Source: Astragalus membranaceus | Lineage: Eukaryota; Streptophyta; Magnoliopsida; Fabales; Fabaceae | NCBI GenBank assembly: GCA_039519185.1 | Contig: CM076851.1 | Span: 53,860,751 to 53,924,750, forward strand | DNA: 64,000 nucleotides | Direction of reading: 5' to 3' | In this document: positions 56,301-64,000 of the stretch, piece after piece | Position numbering within the stretch: the first letter of the stretch is position 1 | Layout: each line of letters starts with the position of its first letter | Made by a program: the position numbers and the translations under genes | The notes under the pieces: model-generated | Database searches by the model: none | Told to the model about the DNA's origin: nothing | Seen by the model: only the letters and a program-made list of their open reading frames with translations

Positions 56301-56571
56301 TACAAAAAAATAGTGAATTAGTGACAGATTTTTCCCTCGCTAATGACTGTTTTCCCCCCGCTAATGACTGTTAGCGACGGAATTAGCGACAGACTACATC
56401 TGTCGCTAAAAACCTTGGCGCTAACGGTTAGCAACGGAATAAAATCTGTCGCTAATTACCGACAGAATATCCGTCACTAAATCCGTCGCTAATATATGCC
56501 ACGTGTCAGTTTCTGATTCATCAAGGTTAGCGAGGGAAATCTGTCACTAAATGCGTCGCTAATATATGCCA
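56300..56571. mobile_element. Subterminal repeats of a CACTA-like element
   Basis: Many units of TAGCGACGGA / TCCGTCGCTA in both orientations, with CGTCGCTAATATATGCCA twice. This is the kind of subterminal array seen in CACTA elements. It is cut by the LTR at 56572. Confidence 0.5.
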
Positions 56572-57159
56572 TGTAACGCCCCGAAATAATTGATTAATTA
56601 TTTAACTAATTGTTTAGGAATTATTTAGTAGAAAATAATGGAATAACTATATGTTAGTGTAAGTGGACCTATTATTAGTGTTAGGATTAGTAAAGGAGAG
56701 GTGTTAGGGAAAAAGCCCATGATTAAGTCGCATAAGCTATGGGAAAGCCCATGAAGTTAAATGAGTTGATAAATAGTAGGAAACTAGGTTAGGGTTTCAT
56801 TATTAGAAATACAAAAGTTTGAGAGTGAGAGAGAGCTAGAGGGCGCGATGGCCAAGAGGAGAGAAGAGGGAGAGAGCGACGCCAAGAGGAGAGAGGAGGC
56901 TAGGGTTTCGTGATCTTCTAAGGCTAGGGTTCGTGATCTTATAAGGCTAAGGTAAGGGTGGGATTCAAGCCTTATAATGGGATATATGAATTACTTTATG
57001 TGGGGGTTAGGGTTTGATGATTGTCATATGTATGATCATATATGTATTGAATGCCTTGTTGAATAATTATGTTGTGTGATCGGTGTTCTATGTTGTTAGC
57101 CCTAGAATTATATTTGTGCTTTGCCATGTTCATAAGGAAAACAATTTGCTATGATCAAG

Positions 57160-57540
57160 GGAGCCCTAGGCGCCCTGTTGCTGAAACTGGTGCCCTAGGC
57201 GCCCAGTCCCTGTTGTTGTTGCTGAACTGGTGCCCTAGGCGCCCTGTGCCTGACGGTGTGTTGCTTGCTGAAACTGGCGCCCTAGGCGCCCTGTGCTTGG
57301 GGTTTTGTTGCTTGCGGATGATGGCGCCCTATCCCTAGGCGCCATGCTCTATTTTATTGTTGCTGGTGTTGGCGCCCAGTCCCTAGGCGCCACACCCCAT
57401 TTATGTGTTGCTGGTGTTGGCGCCCTGTCCCTAGGCGCCACATCCTATTTCTGTGTTGTTGCTGTTGGCGCCCTGTCCCTAGGCGCCACACCCTATTTCT
57501 GTGTTGCTGGTGTTGGCGCCCTGTCCCTAGGCGCCGCACC
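57160..57540. repeat. GGCGCC..CCTAGGCGCC tandem repeats
   Basis: About nine units, converging to a 54-bp unit with GGCGCCCTGTCCCTAGGCGC followed by CACACCCTATTTCTGTGTTG. Each holds two GGCGCC palindromes that can pair with each other. Confidence 0.85.
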
Positions 57541-57940
57541 CTAGTTCTGTGCTGCTGTTGCTGTGTTGCTGTTGCTGTGCTGCTGTTGCTGTGTTGCTGT
57601 GTTGCTGTTGTTGTGCTGCTGTTGCTGTGTTGCTGTTGTTGTGCTGCTGTTGCTATGTTGCTGTTGCTGTGCTGTTGTTGCTGTGCCACTGTTGCTGTGT
57701 TGCTGTTGTTGTGTTGTTGTTGCTGTGTTGCTGTTGTTGTGTTGATGTTGCTGTGTTGCTGTTGCTGTGTTGCTGTTGCTGTGCTGCTGTTGCTGTGTTG
57801 CTGTTGCTGTTGCTGTGCTGCTGTTGCTGTGTTGCTGTTGGTGTTGTTTCTGCTGCTGTTGCAGTGTTGCCGTTGCTATTGTTGCTGTTGCCGTTGTTGC
57901 TGTGTTGCTGTTCCTGTTTGTTGTTGTTGCATGTTGGCGC
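57541..57940. repeat. (TGTTGCTGT)-type microsatellite array
   Basis: About 400 bp of imperfect GTTGCTGT/GTGCTGTTGCT repeats. It is open in several frames on both strands (poly-Cys/Leu/Val or poly-Gln), which is an artefact of the repeat. Confidence 0.92.
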
Positions 57941-58185
57941 CTTAGCGCCTATGGTTGCTGTTGTTGCTTGTTGGCGCCTTAGCGTCCATTGTTGTGGCTG
58001 AATTGTTGGTTCAGATGTTATTAGTTGATGATGTTATACCAAGTTGAATTGCCTCTATTTATTGGCAGGTGGTATGTTGTAGGCCTATGGCCAACGATGA
58101 TTTTCGATGTTGTTGCGTTGCAATGTAATCGTTGTTTATTGGTTGTGCATTTACATAGCGTCGCATACATAGCATATCTTTACGA

Positions 58186-59331
58186 TGGAGCTATGCCAAA
58201 GTCAGCAATGGGAAATGGAAGGGTGTTGCAAGTGAAAAAGTGTACCTGATTTTGAAGGGTGACCATGTATTTATAGACGCAGAGAAGGGGATGTGCTTCG
58301 CCAAGGTCAAGGCTAAGCCGTTGGATTGAGTCGTGTCGATCCTGGCCGTTGATCTTGGCGTCGCCTTTGGTAGCCGGTGTTGAGCTGGATCCCACGCTGA
58401 ATTGGGTCATGCATTATACGGAGTAGGCCGCTTGGCCCAGTCCGGAATAGTGGCCCCTCGAGTAGAGGTCGGTCACGGGAGTGCGGCCTCAGCTTGAGTT
58501 GCGTAGCATGCTTACAAATTTGCCGGGGTTGAGTGCGATTTGAGGCTGCTAGCTAGCTCGGCCGTTATGTCGTGCCAACGTCGGATTTTTGGAGATGACG
58601 CGTGCCATACCAGTCAATGAATGTTGGGGCACTAAAAACCATGCATCTGTTGACAGAAGATATCGTTTCAATCGAAGGTCACCCAGAATAGTTGCCCCCT
58701 GAGTCAAGACGAATCACGACGGGGGGCAGCCTCGTTCCTCGTGTGCCTGGATTTTGCGGACGGGCATGGTTGAGCCGGCGTTGGATTATCTGAGTTACAT
58801 CGGATTTGGGCTGGATGCAAACAGAGTTCTGATTCGCGTTAGACCCGCGGGTCGCGAGCAAGCGATATCCGTTTTGAACTAGTTCACCAAGGGCGGAGCG
58901 CTTGGTCGAACTCGGGTAAAAAAGGGATTTGGGGATTGCGTTGGACGTAATTGTCTCGAGCGAGCGAGGATCTGCTTTAAACCAGTTCACCAAGAGCGGA
59001 TGTGAGAGTCGTCGTAGACTCGAGGTCGGGAGTGACCTCTCTTTCTTGCCCTGATTTGGTCCCCCAAGTGATCTACTTGGATTGGAGCCAGTTCAGGGAA
59101 GTTTGAAGGAGTCGGTTCTGAGGTCAATAGAATTCTGGAATGTTCTCTAGTCTATTTGGTCTTTGCTTGGAGGCGGACTTCGGCTGCGTCTTGGCTGATC
59201 TCAGACGGTGAGTAGATGAACACTTATTTCAAACAAATCTCATTTCATTTCACTTTGATGTATTTACAAGTCCATGATCATTACAACAAATGGCTAACAG
59301 TAATATCGTCTAAGCTTTATTGAGTTCCAGG
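58186..59331 (-). mobile_element. 3' region and possible LTR of a Tat-type element
   Basis: No gene. On the minus strand TATAAATACATGG at about 58262-58275 could be an LTR TATA box. Two diverged segments of about 240 bp (from about 58436 and 58680, each with GAATAGTnGCCCC) look like an old duplication. I could not fix LTR ends. Confidence 0.45.
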
Positions 59332-60590
59332 TCATGGAATCGGCTTTTTCTCTAGTGCTTCGAGGTGAAAGGCGTCGGTTCCAGTTTTAGCCGTGACTCG
59401 GTAGGGGCCTTCCCAGTTAAGGGCCAGCTTTCCTTGAGATGTGTTCTTTCCTCCAACGTCGGCCCGTCTCCGAACAAGGTCTCCGACATCGAGGTCACGG
59501 AGGACGACCTTGGCATTGAAGCGCTTGGCGACTCTTTGTTTGATCATCGCCTCCGCAATAGCGGCGTGGTCTCAAATTTCTTAAGCGAGGTCAAGTTATT
59601 GTCGGATTTCCTGCTCGTTCTCTATTTTTCTTAGAGGGTGCATGGTCCTCCAGGTTGATTCACCGATTTCTACTGGAATGACAGCCTCGGTCCCATAGGT
59701 AAGCCAGAAAGGTGTCTCCCCGGTGGTGAAGTGTGGAGTGGTTTAGTATGCCCAAAGTACATATGGAAGTTCCTCCACCTAGGCGCCCTTGGCCTCGTTT
59801 AGCCTCTTCTTCAATCCTCGCAAGATGACTCTATTGGCTGCCTCGGCCTGCCCATTGATTTGTGGGTTCTCGACAGAGGTGAAGTGGTGCTTGATGCCGA
59901 GGTCCTTCATGAGTCCTCAAAATCCCTTGTCGGCGAACTGTGTTCCGTTATCGATGACGACGACCTCCAGGTACCCGAATCTGACCAAGAGGCTCTTCTT
60001 GAAGAATCTAATGCAAGTTTTGGCAGCGATGGTTGCAAGCGGCTCAGCTTCGATCCAGTTGGTGAATTAATCAACTGCTACAATTAGATATTTAACCCTG
60101 CCTAGAACCAGTGGAAAAGGGCCTAGGAGGTCGATCCCCCACCAAGAAAATTGCCAGGAGGTGAACAACGTCGTTAGTTCGGGGGGAGGAGAGAGGTGTG
60201 CGTCGGCGTGCCGTTGGCATTTGTCGCACTTCTTCACAAGGTCGGATGCGTCTTTGGTTATGGTGGGCCAGTAGTACCCCGACCTAAGTCCCTTTTTGGT
60301 CAGGGCCCGGGTACCCAGGTGGTGTCCACAAATTCCTTCATGAATTTTCGTGAGAACGTACTCGACCTTGTCTCCTTCGATACACTTGAGCAGAGGCGCA
60401 GAGAAGCCTCGTCAGAATTGGGTCCCTTCGATGACGGAATACGAGGCCGCCCTCCTCCTGACGAGGTCTGCTTCCTTCGGGTCGGGGGGTTCCATACCTA
60501 GCTCGATGTAGTCTCTGATTGGGGAGATCCAACTATCTTTTGGTTTCAGGAGGCAAACGACTGAGGTCAAGCCTGTGGTGAGCTCCACGC
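59332..60590 (-). pseudogene. Tat-type Ty3 integrase, decayed
   Basis: On the minus strand pieces in shifting frames read CDKCQRHADAHL (zinc region), WWGIDLLGPFPL, VVVIDNGTQF and NGQAEAANRVILRGLKKRL (core with both Asp and the Glu), ETPFWLTYGTEAVIPVE, and the C-terminal KRFNAKVVLRDLDVGDLV and LALNWEGPYRV. Stops and frameshifts lie throughout, for example within the segment before LMKDLG. The order and wording place it in the Tat lineage, distinct from the Ogre-type element at 19811-30790. Upstream pol is cut off by Athila-C at 60651. Confidence 0.82.
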
Positions 60591-60650
60591 TTGGTTTAGT
60601 CAGACTTTCTTGGATCAGACTTCGGTGGTTCCCAGAGGGTTTGGTGCTGG

Positions 60651-62163
60651 TGTTGTGCGAAAAGTAGATGTGCAAGTATACACAATCGCAACAAGTAATA
60701 TAATGATAAGTAAAGATCGTTCCCACGGAGATTGTTGAGTTTACTTCTATATTTAAATTAGTAATTTAGCTAGTGAGAAAAACAAGTAACAAATACAAGT
60801 TGTCAACAAGTATTGTCATTGTGATTAACATAAATGTAAATGAATAAATAAAGATGTGAAAAACAGAAATGAATTGAAAGTATTTAAGAGTGAGTTGGAT
60901 ATATAGCTCAGTAGTTATGTAAATTCCCAAGAGTAGTGTTCTATAATATTTAGACGCTGTAGCGTTAAATGCTGTAGCGCTTCAGAATCCGTAGACGCTG
61001 TAGCGCCTTGGTGGCGTGCCTTTCAGTCACTATCGTCAGGGTTATGTTACAAGACTCCTATGTCTAGGCTCTAAATAAGTTTTACCCCTGTATATTAAGC
61101 TCATACAACATTTGCCTTATGAACTATTACTCCCCTATGTCTAGAGTTAAGTAGTACTTCCTTTAAATGTCTTTAAAGGGTTTTCATTTATATCATTCCT
61201 TGAGTTCTCTTTGTGAACCATGTCTGTACCCACAAAGCCCCCTTGTTTTAGTTGGCCATTCCCAAAACAAAGTTGAAAGCATTATGACACAAGGAATAAA
61301 ACGCAAACATCATAATATTACATAAAAGCTACTCAAAGTTCATTACACACTAAGAACAATCCAACTACAACAAAGTTAGCTCATCACAAGTTCCATCAAC
61401 ATAATACAACTAGAGCGTATGTATTACCGTATGAAGACAAGAGAAGAGTGGTTGCAAAAGATACACTCCAATGATCCCAAGTAGCATACAAATGATGAAG
61501 TTGAGGTGTGAGCAAAACCTTGAATGAAGACTAGAAAACTATACTAAAAATAAAAGCTTAAGAGTGGAATAACAATGGAGGAAAGCTACTATGTCAAGAT
61601 AGTTCCCTCCATGTTAAAACTCTCTCTACGTATGTTACTCCTTATGTTACTACCTAAAGAAGCATTCTATTCTAATTTAATCTAACCAAGTCTTAATAAA
61701 ATAATAATAATAATAATAATTTATGATCATAAAACTTAGATATTATTCATAAAGCTACTTTACAAAAAGGTGTGATGATTAAAATCACCAACTATCACAT
61801 GGGACACATGTAGGAGGCGCCAATTGTCTTTGAAGCATCCACTTGGGTGCTGAAATGTCATGCTAAGGATAAGAGATAAGGGTGATGACTCATCATTTCA
61901 GCAAGTGGCTTTATAAATATCCAAATGTCCCACCGTCATATAGGCGTTGTAGCGTCTACCGCTAGCTTACCGCTGCAGCACTCAAGCAAAACATCAATAT
62001 ATTCACAAAGGCACCAAATGTGTCAAATGATAACAAACAAGCTCCTAACCCTTCTTTCCTCTAAATAACTAATATTTACCTAATATAGCACAAATATTAC
62101 TTGAGAACTTGTGTTGATTTAAGTATTAAGAGCACAAATAACCTATATAAAATAGAGTTATCA
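60651..62163 (-). repeat. 3' LTR of Athila-C (1513 bp)
   Basis: TGTTGTGCGAAAAG to GAGTTATCA on the plus strand; on the minus strand TGATAACTC..CGCACAACA, parallel to Athila-B's TGATAAACTCC..GACGCAACA. GCTGG at 60646-60650 is the candidate left duplication; its partner lies outside the window. It contains several GACGCTGTAGCG motifs (about 60951-61013). Confidence 0.82.
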
Positions 62164-62430
62164 CACCCCCAAACTTAAACCATTGCTTGTCCTCAAGTAA
62201 TGACGCTTGACAAAGAACAAACAACACAACAACAAAGAAACAATTACATAGATTAACTGTACAAACAAGACGACAACAATATCTTTTTCTAAATAAAAAA
62301 ATTATTATTACTTCAGAACTCGCATTTGCTTAAGTCTAGAAAGCATAAATAACTCTTATAGATAAGAGTTATCACACCCCCAAACTTAATCTATTGCTTG
62401 TCCTCAAGTAATAACACATTATAAAGATAA
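62101..62430. repeat. Diverged duplication of the LTR end and polypurine tract
   Basis: The segment with GCACAAATAACC, GAGTTATCACACCCCCAAAC and TTGCTTGTCCTCAAGTAAT recurs with a period of about 211 bp (LTR-type end at 62163 and again at 62374). Confidence 0.78.
62164..62180 (-). promoter_or_regulatory. Polypurine tract of Athila-C
   Basis: On the minus strand GTTTAAGTTTGGGGGTG runs into the LTR. A second near-identical copy is at 62375-62391. Confidence 0.75.
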
Positions 62431-63714
62431 ACAAACAATTTTTCAAACAATTTTTCAAAAATGTTCTTCGTGGGCTAAAATTTTCAGATTCACACATACA
62501 CACACACAACATCATTGTTTTTCACAATATCTAGAATTATTACTGCTCAATTGTGAGTGTGTGACTACTAGGCTTAGTTTAGTTCCTAGCTAGTTTCAAC
62601 ATTTCTCCTAGCTTTGGAAAGAGTGGCCTTCTTTTGGTTTAGCCAAAGAATTTTTTTCAAAAGAGAGAGAGTAGACTAACAACTTCACATAAAAATTGAG
62701 GGGCTTCAAAGCACAGCAAAGGGCTTTGATTAGGCAATTTAGATCAGTGGTCAGTGCAAAAGATTTTGATTTGGTGATTTCTTAGACGCTGTAGCGTTTA
62801 GACGCTGCAGCGCTGGCAATTTGATGAACAAAACTAGTTGTTGCCTTTACTACTGAGCTCCTTATTTGCATTTTTTTTCTTTTCATGCATTCTTGGAACA
62901 GCTCAGCAAATTATTTTAGACATTTTGCAACTTTTTTCAAGACCACTTGTACACTTTTGTTTCATTTTGCAGTGACCAAACTATCATCTTTGTTCCTAGC
63001 CTTAACATAACCGATGCACCCCCAAACTTAGCTTCAAATGCTACTCTCAATTTTTAGTAAAAACTTGACTAAACCTTATCATTCCTAGCTAACTAGGTTC
63101 TTTGCTAAGCCTAGAGTTTTGTGCAGGAGCAGCAATAAGACTAGTCATTGTTCAAACAAGGCTACTCTACTCAAAACACATAATCATCATTAAATTTAGC
63201 CCAGGAAGAAACATATCCTATTATTGAAAAACTAGGAATTGCAACTGATCATGCTTTTTATTCAACAAACATAACATTAAACACATAATATTAACATTTC
63301 ACATATAACATATTAAACACATTTAAGGTCCTCCCCCCAACTTAAGACCTAGCAGTGTCTCCACTACTCATGGAATTCTAATGGGAGAGGCCTATGACTA
63401 AAACTCAACAGAATTAAAAACAACAAATAAAACTCTAAACATACTGTTAGATGCAAGAACAGACGCTATAGCGCCTAACAGGTTTATTGAAAATAGACAA
63501 ACAACTTTTTTTTTTTTGGAAAAGGGTTTAGAGTACTTGTCTGCTAACCCAGATTTGAATCTTTTGCTTGCTCTGGTGGGCACTGTGGTGGCTCTTGATA
63601 AGTCTATTTTTAGAGTCTTTTTAATAGTTATTTTATTAAGTCTTTTTAGTATTTTAATTACATTTTTGATCTATTTTACTGCAAATGTTTACTTTTTGCC
63701 TTCAGGTTTTATTT
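62181..63714 (-). mobile_element. Athila-C 3' internal region
   Basis: AT-rich and noncoding apart from short frames. It holds more CGCTGTAGCG-type motifs (about 62785-62815, 63462-63476), a T-run at 63506-63518, and several CCCCCAAACTTA blocks typical of Athila 3' regions. A 61-codon minus frame at 63398-63583 (MPTRASKRFKSGLADKYSKP) could be a remnant of an ORF3 start, but I cannot identify it. Confidence 0.5.
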
Positions 63715-64000
63715 TGAAGCAATTTCGACTGCTTATGTCTCAGCAGGTCAGAATTCGACTGGATCTCCCAGAATTCGACTGCATCTCCCAGAATTCGACT
63801 AGATCTCTCAGAATTCGACAGCATCTGTCTCAGCAGGCTAGAATTCGACAGCATCTGTCTCAGCAGGCCAGAATTCGACAGCATCTGTCAGAATTCGACT
63901 CCATCTGTCTTCCAGAATTCGACAGCATCTGTCTCAGCAGGCCAGATTCGACAGCATCTGTCTCAGCAGGCCAGAATTCGACAGCATCTGTCTCAGCAGG
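63715..64000. repeat. 30-bp minisatellite, running off the window
   Basis: Units of CAGAATTCGACAGCATCTGT followed by CTCAGCAGGC, with shorter variants lacking the second part, fill the last 286 bp. On the minus strand the full unit is open in two frames (PAETDAVEFW or LLRQMLSNSG). Confidence 0.88.

Larger units (their letters stand above)
56572..58185 (+). repeat. Family A-related LTR, 3'-truncated and repeat-expanded
   Basis: It starts TGTAACGCCCCGAAATAATT and follows family A closely (GTGGACCTA, AAAGCCCATGA, leader with AGGAGAG, later GTAGGCCTATGGCCAACG). Between about 57150 and 57980 the counterpart of a short family A segment (CCATGGGCGCCAAGCCC, then CTTGGTGTTG) has expanded into two tandem arrays. 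After about 58185 similarity ends without an LTR terminus. A TGCCA pentamer lies on both sides (56567-56571 and 58194-58198), but the right end is not CA, so I do not claim a duplication. Confidence 0.75.

Noticed and set aside
57403..57945. 180-codon Cys/Val/Leu-rich open frame and Gln-rich minus frame
   Set aside because: Both are artefacts of a GTTGCT-type microsatellite, open in several phases.
56567..58198. TGCCA as a target duplication of the truncated family A-related LTR
   Set aside because: The right side does not end in CA and the LTR is about 1 kb shorter than its relatives, so the match may be chance.
1..64000. A novel defence, biosynthetic or signalling system
   Set aside because: I found no cluster of unrecognised host genes. 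The unusual content is structural: nested and recombined mobile elements, captured exons and emerging tandem repeats.

Overview
This is a eukaryotic nuclear window from a dicot, most likely a legume. The clues are legume-style Athila/Calypso and Ogre/Tat Ty3 retrotransposons, an initiator-Met-primed element family with TGTAACA termini, a plant pectin-methylesterase-inhibitor-type gene, plant Helitron and CACTA ends, and high AT. Almost the whole window is nested mobile DNA. I see one apparently intact host gene (PMEI-like, 33095-33634, minus) plus fragments of others: a dienelactone-hydrolase-type exon at 31288-31453 and an ISWI-type fragment carried inside a CACTA transposon. There are no rRNA or tRNA genes, no CRISPR array and no prokaryotic system.

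Left part (1-31.2 kb): an Athila-like element (Athila-A) supplies the integrase C-terminus (2-385), an env-position ORF3 (16651-18657) and a 3' noncoding tail. It is split twice. The first insertion (433-16393, target duplication CTTAA) is an LTR family with 2.65-kb LTRs and only about 370 bp of internal DNA. It has grown into LTR-internal-LTR-truncated LTR-truncated LTR-internal-LTR. Its last LTR holds a related 2.5-kb solo LTR (11526-14001, duplication CATGA). The second insertion (19811-30790, duplication GTGCC, minus) is a very young Ogre/Tat-type element that keeps gag but has lost most of pol.

Middle part (31-40 kb): the dienelactone hydrolase exon lies just downstream of a copia-like LTR plus primer-binding site on the same strand. 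It is followed by the PMEI gene, a 2.0-kb Helitron carrying a MULE-type MITE, a second MITE rich in TTCCGGAA, and a truncated LINE.

Right part (40-64 kb): a 300-bp solo LTR (duplication GCATG) is split by Athila-B (40646-51585, duplication ATAAT, minus), a full-length but mutated element that itself holds a GC-rich poly(A) retroposon. Next is an inverted solo LTR (51823-53822, duplication AAACT) split by a Pack-CACTA (52092-53685, duplication TTC). After it come a second CACTA remnant, a repeat-expanded relative of the first LTR family, a decayed Tat-type integrase, and the 3' LTR and 3' region of Athila-C, which runs off the window in a 30-bp minisatellite.

Boundaries rest on visible TG..CA ends, target-site duplications, primer-binding sites and polypurine tracts. 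Family names rest on recognised protein motifs. Divergence figures are by-eye counts.
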